The notes below the pieces were generated by a model that did not search any database, was not told the origin of the DNA, and saw only the letters and a list, made by a program, of their open reading frames with translations. Positions 1-12,785 of a stretch of 64,000 bases of DNA are shown here, piece by piece. The stretch is from Onthophagus taurus (lineage: Eukaryota > Arthropoda > Insecta > Coleoptera > Scarabaeidae). Where the stretch lies: NCBI RefSeq assembly GCF_036711975.1, contig NC_091975.1, forward strand, positions 12,464,501-12,528,500, written 5' to 3'. Every line of letters begins with the position of its first letter. Position 1 is the first letter of the stretch. Made by a program: the position numbers and the translations under genes.

Positions 1-476
1 TGTTATCAAAAAACTTTTAGAACAAAAGTTGTTGCTTATCTTATTCTTAACAATATTGCTCTCTTGTATTTTTGCTCTCAGATGCGTCAATATCGAGAAA
101 AATACGAAAATTTAAAAAATTGACGAATTTTCTTGTTTTACTATTAGCTAATGGTAACATTTGGAAACCGGAGCATGATATCAAAAAATTTTTAGAACAA
201 AAGTTGTAGCAAATTTTATTCTTAACAATATTGCTCTCTTGTCTTTTTGCTCTCAGATGCGTCAATATTGAGAAAAACACGAAAATTTAAAAAATTGACG
301 AATTTTCTTGTTTTACTATTAATTAATGGTAACATTCGGGAATTGAAGCATGTTATCAAAAAACTTTTAGAACAAAAGTTGTTGCAAATTTTATTTACCA
401 ATATTGCTCTCTTGTATTTTTGCTCTCAGATGCGTCAATATTGAGAAAAATAAGAAAATATGACACTTTTCCTCTC
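1..476 (+). repeat. Satellite C, about 2.7 monomers
   Basis: Tandem ~173 bp monomers. Each carries the landmarks GCTCTCAGATGCGTCAATATT, TTAGAACAAAAGTTG and GGTAACATT in this order; this reading direction is called + throughout. The array runs off the left edge of the window and degenerates near 470. Open frames crossing it are by-products of the repeat and occur in many other C blocks. Confidence 0.9.
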
Positions 477-1118
477 AGACTTAGAAATATCAAGAAATAT
501 ACGAAAATATAAAAATTTGACAAATTGGTTGTTTTTTCAAGTTGTTGGATAAATTTTTTATTATCACTGGAGAATTTGAGTAAGTTTGATGTCTTTCTTT
601 TACATTTAGAGTGTTCTTTATACCTTCTCCCTATCCTTCGTGTTCTACTAATTTTTTTCCACTTCTTTCGTGTCTTTAATTTTTGCTTTTAATGTTTCAA
701 GTCTTACTTTTCAATCATTCTAATTATTAGTATTATTTAAATTAAACATTAAAAACAAGCCTAAGATTACAAATTAAATCTTAAAATAAATTTAAATTAT
801 TTTTGACATTTCACGACAGATATCTGTAATGAGTAAAATTGGTTGCCTAATTTTAAGGTTATAAAATAATTAAAAAAAAAAATAAATTATTTTAGTTATA
901 ATTATTAGTTTTTTGTTTATTTTTTATAATAATAACGATTTTTTTAATTAAATTAACCAAATTTTTTATTATTAACAAACAAACGCGTTAATTTCCTTTT
1001 TTGCGGTTAAACTTCACTTCGTTTAGGTTATGTTTCGACACATAGGAGGGATGTGCGATAATTCTTATCAAAAGGAGAAAAATCTCAACTCTTATCTCAA
1101 AACCGAGTTTAAATCAAC
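477..1118. other. Unique intergenic sequence upstream of the SDR gene
   Basis: AT-rich single-copy sequence between the satellite and the first gene. I see no open frame of note, no RNA gene and no convincing TATA box. The promoter and 5' UTR of the downstream gene must lie here, probably close to 1000-1118 where GC content rises. Confidence 0.5.
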
Positions 1119-2358
1119 ATGGAGAAGCCAAATATTTTAATTTTAGGAGGTAAGTTTTCGAATTAATCCCAAAAATTAATCAAAATCGGACATAACCTCA
1201 CTTTGTAAAAAAAAAAATTAATTTTTTGTGTTTTAGGATGTGGATTCATCGGGAGGAATCTCGTGGAGTATCTCGTTGAGGAGGATTTAGCCCGATTTAT
1301 CCGAGTCGTGGATAAATGCCCCCCTCAACTTGCTTGGTTCAATAAAAATCACCAAAAATGCTTCAAAAACGAAATTGTTGAGTTTAAAAGTGCTAATTTG
1401 ATTAATCCGGGTGAGTTAATGAATTTATTTGGTTAAAATTTGTATTAATTGGTTTGTGTGATTAGAATCTTGCTCAAATGCTTTCTCCACGGACGATTTT
1501 TCTTGGGATTTTGTTATTAATTGTGCTGGAGAGACCAAATATGGCCAAACTGACCCTGTGTATTGTGAGGGGATCCTCAATTTGAGTCTAAATTGTGCTA
1601 GGGAGAGTGCAAAACACCTTGTGAGGAGATATGTTGAGATATCCTCAGGGCAAATGTATTCAAATGAAAAAATTGGGCACAAAGAAGATTGTAATAATGA
1701 GCCTTTTGGGTCAATTGCTAAATGGAAGTTGGAGGTTGAAAAAGAATTGGGGAACATCCCCAATTTGAAATTTACCATCTTAAGACCTGCTTTAGTGTAT
1801 GGTTGTGGAGATAAATCTGGTTTAACAACTCGAATTGTTGCTGCAGCTCTTTATAAAGAGTTAGGAAAAGTTATGAAATTATTATGGAATTCTAATTTAG
1901 CATTAAACACAATTCATGTAAAAGATTTATGCAAAGCAATCCTTTTTGTTTGTAACAAAGAAGAAAAAGTTGTGGGGGAAATCTTTAATGTGGTTGATGA
2001 AGCTTCATCAACTCAAGGAACTTTGGCTAACATCCTTTCAGAAATATTTAACATAAAAATCGATTATTATGGTACCTTATTATCAGCAGTTGTTGATTTA
2101 AATTCAGTAGCTGATGAAGCCAATGATAAACATTTAGCCCTTTGGGCTGAAGTTTGCAAACGCGAGGGGACCCAAAATACGCCTTTAACGCCTTATATGA
2201 ACCCAGAATTATTATCTGATAAGCATTTACACTTAGATGGGGGGAAATTAAAAGGTTTAGGGTTTAATTGTGATGTTCCAAAACCTTCCCTTGATAATAT
2301 TAAGGTTGTTATTGAGGATTTTATTGTGATGGGGATTTTTCCTAAAGCTCTACTTTAA
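1119..2358 (+). CDS. Extended/atypical SDR (NAD(P)-dependent epimerase/dehydratase family) protein, 3 exons
   Basis: Three exons join in frame: 1119-1149, 1237-1410 and 1466-2358, with GT-AG introns of 87 and 55 bp, giving 365 residues. The ATG sits in a good context (AACATGG) and is followed at once by a Rossmann fold with the dinucleotide motif GGCGFIG (residues 10-16, GxxGxxG). Further family marks are INCAGETKYG (NxAG-type segment), EISSGQMY after the central strand, and ILRPALVYGCGD (RPxxVYG motif of epimerase-like SDRs). The usual catalytic YxxxK of extended SDRs is not in its expected place: the segment PFGSIAKWK has no tyrosine four residues before either lysine. A YSNEK string lies about 20 residues earlier. 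Family membership is secure; substrate and reaction are unknown. Likely cytosolic, as no signal peptide or membrane segment is visible. Confidence 0.88.
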
Positions 2359-2522
2359 TTTTTTTTGATTAATTATGTTTTGGGGGAATTTAAGTTTAAG
2401 GGATAAAGTCAATTATGTGCTCAATTTGTATTGTAATGCTTTTTTTTGAATTTTTTGTACTTAATGTGGCGTAATTAACGAGTTGAGGTGCTTTTTTTAT
2501 ACTATTATAATGATATTATTGA

Positions 2523-2528
2523 AATAAA
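2523..2528 (+). terminator. Candidate polyadenylation signal AATAAA of the SDR gene
   Basis: AATAAA about 165 nt after the stop codon and before the satellite A array. The position suits a 3' UTR end, but the region is so AT-rich that chance occurrence is likely. Confidence 0.4.
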
Positions 2529-2639
2529 ATTGAATATATAGTTTTTATATATATGTAGGAACTGTAATTATCACCTTTTATTCCTTGAAAATTCTCCCTA
2601 AAAAGATGCTTTATTGAAATTAAGGAATGAGATAATTAA

Positions 2640-5600
2640 TTTTCAATTGTAAACAAATTTTGTTAACAACTCTTTTTTATTAAATCAATAATAAGGATAT
2701 TACCTCAAAAATATTAATATTTATACTATTCAGAGGGAAATTAAAATTTCAAGTTAGCAAAAAATTTTATTAACAAACTCTGTTCCAGGAGTAATTCTAA
2801 ACAAATTTTGTAAACAACATTTTTTGATTAAATTAAAAATAAGGATATGACCTCAAAAATATTAATTTTTATACTATTCAGAGGGAAATTAAAATTTCAA
2901 GTTAGCAAAAAATTTTATTAACAAACTCTGTTCCTGGAGTAATTCTAAACAGATTTTGTTAACAACTTTTTTTTATTAAATCAATAATAAGGATATTACC
3001 TCAAAAATATTAATTTTTATACTATTCAGAGGGAAATTAAAATTGCAAGTTAGCAAAAAATTTTATTAACAAACTCTATTCCTAGAGTAATTTTAAACAA
3101 ATTTTGTTAACAACATTTTTTGATTAAATCAATAATAAGGATATTACCTCAAAAATATTAATTTTTGTAGCATACTATTCAGTGGGAAATTAAAATTTAA
3201 AGTTAGCAAAAAATTTTATTAACAAACTCTGTTCCTGGAGTAATTCTAAACAGATTTTGTTAACAACATTTTTTTATTAAATCAAGAATAAGGATATGAC
3301 CTCAAAAATATTAATTTTTATAGCATACTATTCAGAGGGAAATTAAAATTTCAAGTTAGCAAAAAATTTTATTAACAAACTCTGTTCCTGGAGTAATTCT
3401 AAACAGATTTTGTTAATAACATTTTTTGATTAAATCAACAATAAGGATATTACCTCAAAAATATTAATTTTTATACTGTTCAGAGGAAAAAATTTTATTA
3501 ACAAACACTGTTCCTGAAGTAATTCTAAACAAATTTTGTTAACAACATTTTTTGATTAAATCAACAATAAAGATATAACCTCAAAAATATTAATTTTTGG
3601 AGCATACTATTCAGTGGGAAATTAAAATTACAAGATATCAAAAAATTTTATTAACAAACTCTATTCCTGCAGTAATTCTAAACAAATTTTGTTAACAACA
3701 TTATTTAATTAAATCAACAATAAGGATATTACCTCAAAAATATTAATTTTTATACTATTCAGAGGGAAATTAAAATTTCAAGTTAGCAAAAAATTTTATT
3801 AACAAACACTGTTCCTGAAATAATTCTAAACAAATTTTGTTAACAACATTTTTTGATTAAATCAACAATAAGGATATTACCTCAAATGTATTAATTTTTA
3901 TACTATTCAGAGGGAAATTAAAATTTCGAGTTAGCAAAAAATTTTATTAACAAACTCTGTTCCTGGAGTAATTCTAAACAGATTTTGTTAACACCTTTTT
4001 TTGATTAAATGAATAATAAGGATATTACCTCAAAAATATTAATTTTTATACTATTCAGAGGGAAATTAAAATTTCAAATTAGCAAAAAATTTTATTAACA
4101 AACTCTGTTCCTGGAGTAATTCTAAACAGATTTTGTTAACAAGATTTTTTGATTAAATCAACAATAAGGATATTACCTCAAATGTATTAATTTTTATACT
4201 ATTCAGAGGGAAATTAAAATTTCGAGTTAGCAAAAAATTTTATTAACAAACTCTGTCCCTGGAGTAATTCTAAACAGATTTTGTTAACAACTTTTTTTGA
4301 TTAAATGAATAATAAGGATATTACCTCAAAAATATTAATTTTTATACTATTCAGTGAGAAATTAAAATTTCAAGTTAGCAAAAAATTTTATTAACAAACT
4401 CTGTTCCTCGAGTAATTCTAAACAGATTTTATTAACAAGATTTTTTGATTAAATCAACAATAAGGATATAACCTCAAAAATATTAATTTTTTTAGCATAC
4501 TATTCAGTGGGAAATTAAAATTTCAAGTTAGCAAAAAATTTTATTAACAAACTCTGTTCCTGGAGTAATTCTAAACAGATTTTGTTAATAACATTTTTTG
4601 ATTAAATCAACAATAAGGATATTACCTCAAAAATATTAATTTTTATACTGTTCAGAGGAAAATTAAAATTTCAAGTTAGCAAAAAATTTTATTAACAAAC
4701 ACTGTTCCTGAAGTAATTCTAAACAAATTTTGTTAACAACATTTTTTGATTAAATCAACAATAAAGATATAACCTCAAAAATATTAATTTTTGGAGCATA
4801 CTATTCAGTGGGAAATTAAAATTACAAGATAGCAAAAAATTTTATTAACAAACTCTATTCCTGGAGTAATTCTAAACAAATTTTGTTAACAACATTATTT
4901 AATTAAATCAACAATAAGGATATTACCTCAAAAATATTAATTTTTATACTATTCAGAGGGAAATTAAAATTTCAAGTTAGCAAAAAATTTTATTAACAAA
5001 CACTGTTCCTGAAGTAATTCTAAACAAATTTTGTTAAAAAAAATTTTTGATTAAACTAACAATCAAGATATTACCTCAAAAATATTAATTTTTTTGATAT
5101 ACTATTCAGTGGGAAATTAAAATTTCAAGTTAGCAAAAAATTTTATTAACAAACTCTGTTCCTGGAGTAATTCTAAACAGATTTTGTTAATAACATTTTT
5201 TGATTAAATCAACAATAAGGATATTACCTCAAAAATATTAATTTTTATACTGTTCAGAGGAAAATTAAAATTTCAAGTTAGCAAAAAATTTTATTAACAA
5301 ACACTGTTCCTGAAGTAATTCTAAACAAATTTTGTTAACAACATTTTTTGATTAAATCAACAATAAGGATATAACCTCAAAAATATTAATTTTTGGAGCA
5401 TACTATTCAGTGGGAAATTAAAATTACAAGATAGCAAAAAATTTTATTAACAAACTCTATTCCTGGAGTAATTCTAAACAAATTTTGTTAACAACATTAT
5501 TTAATTAAATCAACAATAAGGATATTACCTCAAAAATATTAATTTTTATACTATTCAGAGGGAAATTAAAATTTCAAGTTAGCAAAAAATTTTATTAACA

Positions 5601-6045
5601 AACACTGTTCCTGAAGTAATTCTAAACAAATTTTGTTAAAAAAAATTTTTGATTAAACTAACAATCAAGATATTACCTCAAAAATATTAATTTTTTTGAT
5701 ATACTATTCAGTGGGAAATTAAAATTTCAAGTTAGCAAAAAATTTTATTAACAAACTCTGTTCCTGGAGTAATTCTAAACAGATTTTGTTAATAACATTT
5801 TTTGATTAAATCAACAATAAGGATATTACCTCAAAAATATTAATTTTTATACTATTCAGAGGGAAATTAAAATTTCAAGTTAGCAAAAAATTTTGTTAAC
5901 AAACACTGTTCCTGAAGTAATTCTAAACAAATTTTGTTAACAAAATTTTTTGATTAAATCAACAATAAGGATATAACCTCAAAAATATTAATTTTTGTGA
6001 CATACTATTCAGTGGGAAATTAAAATTTCAAGTTAGAAAAAAATT
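2640..6045 (+). repeat. Satellite A array, ~148 bp monomer, about 23 units
   Basis: Anchor GAGGGAAATT recurs at 2733, 2881 and 3029 (spacing 148); units carrying a short insert (GTAGCA before TACTATTCA) are ~153 bp. Each unit reads GGGAAATTAAAATTTCAAG, then TTAACAAACTCTGTTCC, then TCTAAACAAATTTTGTTAAC. In the second half a higher-order repeat of ~602 bp (four monomers) is visible: the marker TTTTTGGAGCATAC is at 3594, 4788 and 5390, and GATATACTATTCAGTGGG at 5096 and 5698. No coding content. Confidence 0.93.
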
Positions 6046-6059
6046 TAGAAATTTTTGAT

Positions 6060-6225
6060 TTGATCAATAATTTAGAACATAACCTAAAAAAAGTTTTTAT
6101 ATATATATTTTTTATAGAGAAAATTGTTTTAGAATTTAATTTAGAACAACTTTTGTATGAAATTTTCTGCTGAGAACGAGTGGAGGGGGGAAATCCTATC
6201 GTTTTGTTACAAAAGTTCCGTGTTT
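6060..6225 (-). repeat. A/C border module, inverted copy
   Basis: Reverse complement of a segment also present at about 7450-7600 and 12815-12960. Landmarks on the minus strand: GTAACAAAACGAT, then ACTCGTTCTCAGCAG, then CATACAAAAGTTGTTC. In all three places it joins satellite A to other sequence, so it behaves as a linked boundary unit. Confidence 0.75.
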
Positions 6226-6562
6226 TTTGTAAAAATAAAAATTTAGCTTGTCTTTGGTCTTTTCTCTTTTCATCGATTGAGTCAGAACGGACATCTCCGT
6301 TTTTATATAATATAACTTTTTCTGGTTATATTTAATAAAATACACGATGAACTTGGAATCCACTTTATCTAAACTTCTTAATACGGAGATATCCGTTCTG
6401 ATTGAATGGATGAAGACAGAAAAGACCAAAGACAACATAAATTTTTGACATCAAGCGATAGAACTCAATGTTGCACTGAAATAAAATAAAGATGACTCAT
6501 CGTTCTATTTTGGTTATATTTAATAAAATACACGATGAACTTGGAATCCATTTTATCTAAAC
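6226..6562. repeat. Foldback (inverted-repeat) element with internal direct repeat
   Basis: Imperfect inverted arms at about 6248-6300 and 6383-6434 (TCTTTGGTCTTTTCTC against its complement GAAAAGACCAAAGA) can form a hairpin with an ~80 nt loop. A 51 bp segment starting GGTTATATTTAATAAAATAC occurs at 6324-6374 and again, nearly identical, at 6512-6562. Looks like a MITE remnant; family not recognised. An 80-codon minus-strand open frame here follows the palindrome and is not believed. Confidence 0.6.
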
Positions 6563-7424
6563 GTTTTATTAGTAATCAATGGTAGCACTCGGAAATCGGA
6601 GCATGATACAAAAAAACTTTTAGAACAAAAGTTGTTGCAAATTTTATTCATGCCAATATTGCTCTCTTCTACTCTTGCTCTCAGATGCCACAATATTGAG
6701 AAAAATAAAAAAATATGAAAATTTGATGAATTCATTGTTTTACTACAAGTTAATGGGTAGCACTCGGGAATCGGAGCATGTTACAAAAAAACTTTTAAAT
6801 CAAAAGTTGTAGCAAATTTTATTCTTACCAATATTGCTCTGTTGTATTCTTGCTCTCAGATGCGTCAATATTGAGAAAAATAAGAAAATATGAAAATTTG
6901 AAAAATTTGTTGTTTTACTACATGTTAATGGGTAGCACTCGGGAATCGGAGCATGTTACAAAAAAACTTTTAAATCAAAAGTTGTAGCAAATTTTATTCT
7001 TACCAATATTGCTCTCTTCTACTCTTGCTCTCAGATGCGTCAATATTGTGAAAAATACAAAAATATGAAAATTTGACGTTTTTCGTTGTTTTATTTGTAG
7101 TTAATGGTAGCATTTGAGAATAGGAGCATGATACAAAAAAACTTTTAAAACAAAAGATGTAGCAAATTTTATTCTTACCAATATTGCTCTGTTGTATTTT
7201 TGCTCTCAGATGCGTCAATATTGAGAAAAATGCGAAAATATGAAAATTTGAAGAATTCGTTGTTTTACTAGTAATTAATGGTAGCATTTAGGAATCGCAG
7301 CTTGATACAAAAAAACTTTTAGAACAAAAGTTGTGGCAAATTTTGTTCTTACCAATATTGCTCTGTTGTATATTTGTTCTCAGATGCGTCAATATTGAGA
7401 AAAATAAGAAAAATATGAAAATGA
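6563..7424 (+). repeat. Satellite C block
   Basis: Five monomers of the ~173 bp family in + orientation, subfamily with GGTAGCACTCGGGAATCGG and GTTTTACTA flanks. Confidence 0.9.
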
Positions 7425-7609
7425 AGGTTTTTGGTAATTCAAATCTGTTGTAACTAGGGCACGGCACTTTTGTAACAAAACGATACGATTTCCCCCATCC
7501 ACTCGTTCTCAGCAGAAAATTTCATACAAAAGTTGTTCTAAATTAAATTCTAAAACAATTTTCTCAATAAAAAATATATAAAAATATTTTTGAGGTTATG
7601 TTCTTAATT

Positions 7610-8310
7610 ATTGCTCAAATCAAAAATTTTTATTAACAATATTTGTTCAGAATTACTTCAGGAACAGGGTTTGTTAATAAAATTTTTTGCTAACTTGAAA
7701 TTTTAATTTCCCTCTGAATAGTATGCCATCAAAATTAATTATCTCGATAATTATTGGTTTAATCAAAAAATGTTTTAAATAAAATTTGTTCCAATTTCGA
7801 TTTTGAATCAATTATCTTAATACAAAAATTTTACATCTCTATTAATTAAGCATCTAAGTGTGGTTATGTGTAAAAACGGAAAAATTATTATTTTGGGGTT
7901 ATCTCCTTAATTATTGATTAAATCAAAAAAAATTGTTGACAAAGTTTGTTTAGAATTATTTCAGGAACAATTTTTGTTAACAGAATTTTTTTCTAACTCG
8001 AAATTTTAATTTCCCACTGAATAGTATGCTTCAAAAATTAGTATTTTTGAGGTTATATCCTCAATTGTTGATTTAATCAAAAAATGTTAACAAAATTTGT
8101 TTAGAATTACTTCAGGAACAGAGTTTGTTAATAAAAATTTTTGCTAACTTGAAATTTTAATTTCCCACTGAATAGTATGCCATCAAAATTAATTATCTCA
8201 ATAATTATTGATTTTATCAAAAAATGTTTTAAATAAAACTTGTTCCAATTTCGATTTTGAGCCAATTATCTTAATAACAAATTTTGGCATCTCTCTTAAT
8301 TAAGCATCTA
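7610..8310 (-). repeat. Satellite A, reverse orientation, with a long variant unit
   Basis: Reads TTTAATTTCCCACTGAATAG, the reverse complement of the 2.6-6.0 kb array. Two units carry an extra ~130 bp segment with CAATTTCGATTTTGA and TTAATTAAGCATCTAAGTG. The same extension occurs at 13.3-13.7 kb and, inverted, at 47.2-47.4 kb. Confidence 0.8.
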
Positions 8311-8640
8311 AGTGTGATTATGTATAAAAAGGGAAAAATTCGTTTTCAATTTATAATAATTTATTATCATTAAATTCCATACTTTTTTAATCATAATAAA
8401 ATAACATTAGACACAACGTCGCTTTTCCTTGGAGTTAAAAAGGGGTAAATAATAATAATATAAAGAAATAAGGGGAGCAAAATAAAGAAAAAGTTCTATT
8501 TAAATAACTTACAGGTTAAAGTTAAAGGGGGCAGCAAAAAAACAATTCAATATAGTAGCAATGAGACATAATATAATAATTTAGACGTTTTTGTGAAACT
8601 CTCAACACCTCTTCTTTTTATCTTCCTCCTTCCAATGCTG

Positions 8641-8892
8641 CTAATCGATGAAACTCTGCTCCACGCACGCCTTCACTCTCTTCTCATACTCCCTCCTATT
8701 TTCTTTATAAAGCTGAGCAGCCATTGAATTTGCTGGGGAATTCGGATTTGGATCACTAAGTAAAGACTAAAGAGACAAAAAGTGAATTAAAATGATATTT
8801 TAAGCTTATTTTTGACTCATTTAGTACCTGTATTGAGGTCAGGATTGCAGAAACGTCATAAGTGGGGCTCCATCTGTTCTGTAAAATATCAA
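8641..8892 (-). pseudogene. Truncated duplicate of the RAD6/UbcD6 E2 gene (exon 3 and end of exon 2)
   Basis: Exon 3 is complete at 8641-8766 (stop at 8641-8643) and the 3' end of exon 2 starts at 8828 next to a preserved splice donor. The coding match ends at 8892, where satellite C follows directly. The remnant encodes about the last third of the protein plus a few exon 2 codons, without the active-site cysteine region, and has no promoter or start. It differs from the intact gene by only a few bases, so the duplication is recent. Confidence 0.88.
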
Positions 8893-11800
8893 TATCGGGA
8901 GTCCTAGTATGTTATTAAAAAACTTTTAGAAAAAAAGTTGTAGCAAATTTTATTCTTACCAATATTGCTCTCTTCTACTCTTGCTCTCTGATGCGTCAAT
9001 ATTGAGAAAAATGCGAAAATATGAAAATTTGAAGAATTTGTTGTTTTACTAATAATTATTGGTAGCATTTGGGAATCGGAACATGTTACAAAAAAACTTT
9101 TAAAACAAAAGTTGTAGCAAATTTTATTCTTACCAATATTGCCCTTTTCTACTCTTGCTCTCTGATGCGTCAATATTGTTAAAAATACAAAAATATTAAA
9201 ATTTGAAGAATTTGTTGTTTTACTAATAATTAATGCTAGCATTTGGGAATCGGAACATGTTACAAAAAAACTTTTAAAACAAAAGTTGTAGCAAATTTTA
9301 TTCTTACCAATATTGCCCTTTTCTACTCTTGCTCTCTGATGCGTCAATATTGTTAAAAATACAAAAATATTAAAATTTGAAGAATTTGTTGTTTTACTAA
9401 TAATTAATGGTAGCATTTGGGAATCGAAGCATGTTACAAAAAAACTTTTAAAACAAAAGTTGTAGCAAATTTTATTCTTACCAATACTGCTCTGTTGTAT
9501 TTTTGCTCTCAGATGCGTCAATATTGAGAAAAATGCGAAAATATGAAAATTTGAACAATTTGTTATTTTAGTAGTAATTAATGGTAGCATTTAGGAATCG
9601 GAGCTTGATACAAAAAAACTTTTAGAACAAAAGTTGTGGCAAATTTTGTTCTTACCAATATTGCTCTGTTGTATTTTTGCTCTCAGATGCGTCAATATTG
9701 AGAAAAATGCGAAAATATGAAAATTTGAACAATTTGTTATTTTACTAGTAATTAATGGTAGCATTTAGGAATCGGAGCTTGATACAAAAACACTTTTAGA
9801 ACAAAAGTTGTAGCAAATTTTGTTCTTACCAATATTGCTCTGTTGTATTTTTGCTCTCAGATGCGTCAATATTGAGAAAAATGCGAAAATATGAAAATTT
9901 GAAGAATTCGTTGTTTTACTAGTAATTAATGGTAGCATTTAGGAATCGCAGCTTGATACAAAAAAACTTTTAGAACAAAAGTTGTGGCAAATTTTGTTCT
10001 TACCAATATTGCTCTGTTGTATTTTTGCTCTCAGATGCGTCAATATTGAGAAAAATGCGAAAATATGAAAATTTGAAGAATTCGTTGTTTTACTAGTAAT
10101 TAATGGTAGCATTTAGGAATCGGAGCTTGATACAAAAAAACTTTTAGAACAAAAGTTGTAGCAAATTTTGTTCTTACCAATATTGCTCTGTTGTATTTTT
10201 GCTCTCAGATGCGTCAATATTAAGAAAAATGCGAAAATATGAAAATTTGAAGAATTCGTTGTTTTACTAGTAATTAATGGTAGCATTTAGGAATCGGAGC
10301 TTGATACAAAAAAACTTTTAGAACAAAAGTTGTGGCAAATTTTGTTCTTACCAATATTGCTCTCTTGTATATTTGCTCTCAGATGCGTCAATATTGAGAA
10401 AAATTTAAAAATTTGATGAATGTTTTGTTTTCTATTAGCTAATGGTAACATTCAGGAATCGGAGCATGATACAAAAAAACTTTTAGAACAAAAGTTGTAG
10501 CAAATTTTGTTCTTACCAATATTGCTCTGTTGTATTTTTGCTCTCAGATGCGTCAATATTGAGAAAAATGCGAAAATATGAAAATTTGAACAATTTGTTA
10601 TTTTACTAGTAATTAATGGTAGCATTTAGGAATCGGAGCTTGATACAAAAACACTTTTAGAACAAAAGTTGTAGCAAACTTTGTTCTTACCAATATTGCT
10701 CTGTTGTATTTTTGCTCTCAGATGCGTCAATATTGAGAAAAATGCGAAAATATGAAAATTTGAAGAATTCGTTGTTTTACTAGTAATTAATGGTAGCATT
10801 TAGGAATCGCAGCTTGATACAAAAAAACTTTTAGAACAAAAGTTGTGGCAAATTTTGTTCTTACCAATATTGCTCTGTTGTATTTTTGCTCTCAGATGCG
10901 TCAATATTGAGAAAAATGCGAAAATATGAAAATTTGAAGAATTCGTTGTTTTACTAGTAATTAATGGTAGCATTTAGGAATCGGAGCTTGATACAAAAAA
11001 ACTTTTAGAACAAAAGTTGTAGCAAATTTTGTTCTTACCAATATTGCTCTGTTGTATTTTTGCTCTCAGATGCGTCAATATTGAGAAAAATGCGAAAATA
11101 TGAAAATTTGAAGAATTCGTTGTTTTACTAGTAATTAATGGTAGCATTCGGGAATCGGAGCATGATACAAAAAAAGTTTTAGAACAAAAGTTGTAGCAAA
11201 TTTTATTCTTACCAATATTGCTTTCTTCTACTCTTGCTCCCAGATGCATCAATATTGAGAAAAATTAAAAAATATGAAAATTTAGTGTTTTTCGTTGTTT
11301 TACTACAAGTTAATGGTAGCACTCGAAAATCGGAGCATGGTACAAAAAGACTTTTAAAACAAAAGTTGTAGCAAATTTTATTGTTAACAATATTACTTTC
11401 TTGCACTTTTGTTCTTAGATACGTCAAAATCGAGATAGATACGAAAATATAAAAATTTTATGAATTTGTTGCGCTTTCAAGTCATTAAAGGTAACACTTT
11501 GGAATCGGAGTTTCCTATAAGAAAACTTTTATAACAAAAATTGTTGCAAATTTTATTGTTAACAATATTGCTCTCTTACACTATTGCTCTTAGATACGTC
11601 AATATCGAGATAGATACGAAAATATGAAAATTTGATGAATTTGTTGCTCTTTCAAGTTATTAAAGGTAACACTTGAGAATCGGAGCTTGCTATAAGAAAA
11701 TTTTTATAAGAAAAGTTGTGGCAAATTTTATTCTTCACAATATTGCTCTCTTGCACTTTTATTGTCAGATGCATCAATATCGAGAAAAATTCGAAAATGC
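8893..11800 (+). repeat. Satellite C array, about 17 monomers
   Basis: Monomers of ~172-175 bp in + orientation. Around 9500-11150 units with GGAGCTTGATACAAAAA and GAAAAATGCGAAAATATG are nearly identical to each other, and a several-monomer block (about 9700-10300) recurs at 10560-11100, suggesting local higher-order duplication. At 8904-9590 four units keep one frame open for 228 codons on the minus strand because these units are 174 bp, a multiple of three. Confidence 0.92.
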
Positions 11801-12295
11801 TTCACCACGTCATTGATTAGTCGATAGGTTTCGCCTCACTATCCCATTTGTTCGTCATTCTGTATCAAAACTTGCGCTGCATTTACCAACAGGAACTTAC
11901 CAACACTTAGAAGATGAATATCTTCAATTTATTTTAATTTAAAATTTTTTTTTATAAAGTCCAAGATGTCCAAAAACTAATGATACTTAATTATTATGAT
12001 AGATAATGAAGAAACGTTCAAAATGAGTCCAAACTCGACATATCTAAGTGTTACAACTCCCAACATATCTTTGTTTTTATAAAATCAAGATGGCCGAAAA
12101 CAAAACACTAATTATTTGTGTCAGTTATACTTTTAAAACTGAATGTTATGGTAAATATGGGATGTGGCGCATCAAATTAGGTTACAATTTTCTGATTTTG
12201 ACGAAAATCTTAGTTTTTTTTAATGAAATTAAATATTTATGGAATTAAAGATTGCCGAAAGGAAGTAATTCCTAAATATTAGTGAAGATAATTAA
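11801..12295. other. Non-satellite island, no gene recognised
   Basis: Single-copy-looking sequence between two C blocks. It contains the phrase AATGAGTCCAAACTCGAC, which also occurs in the foldback elements at 24 and 52 kb, so part may be a decayed transposon. A 66-codon open frame at 12048 resembles nothing known to me. Confidence 0.4.
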
Positions 12296-12785
12296 TTTTG
12301 ATGGTAATAATCGGGAATCCGAACATATTACAAAAATATTTTTAGAACTAAAGTTGTAGCAAATTTTATTCTTAGCAATATTGCTCTCTTGCACTTTTGC
12401 TCTCAGATGCGTCAATATCGAGATAGATACAAAAATATGACAATTTTATGAATTTGTTGCTTTTTCAAGTGATTAAAGGTAACACTTGGAAAACGGAGCG
12501 TGCTATAAAAAAACTTTTAGAAGAAAAGTTGTAGCAAATTTTATTGTTAGCAATATTGCTCTCTTATATATTTGCTCTCAGGTCCGTCAATATTGAGAAA
12601 TATAAGAAAATATGAAAATGTGAAGAATTCGTTGTTTTACTAGTAATTAATGGTAGCATTTGGGAATTGGAGAACGTTACAAAAAAACTTTTAGAACAGA
12701 AGTTGTAGCAAATTTTATTCTTACCAATATTGCTCTCTTATATATTTGCTCTCAGATTAGTCAATATTGAGAAAAATAAAAAATA
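12296..12785 (+). repeat. Satellite C block
   Basis: About three monomers in + orientation ending at the duplicated A/C border segment. Confidence 0.85.

Larger units (their letters stand above)
7425..8892. repeat. Segmental duplication, copy 1 (truncated)
   Basis: Colinear and very similar to 12786-14240. Contains, in order, the A/C border module, satellite A pieces in reverse orientation (7610-8310), unique 3' flank of the E2 gene, and the E2 exon 3 plus the 3' end of exon 2. Similarity stops at 8892 inside E2 exon 2, where satellite C begins. Confidence 0.88.

Noticed and set aside
2355..2640. Possible further exon of the SDR gene
   Set aside because: The reading frame ends at 2358 with a full-length C-terminus; the following sequence is AT-rich 3' flank leading into satellite A.
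8904..9590. 228-codon minus-strand open frame
   Set aside because: It runs over four satellite C monomers that happen to be 174 bp long; the same peptide phrases appear in dozens of C blocks in both orientations, with no start context or domain.
12048..12248. 66-codon + strand frame
   Set aside because: No domain, no splice or promoter context, in a decayed spacer.
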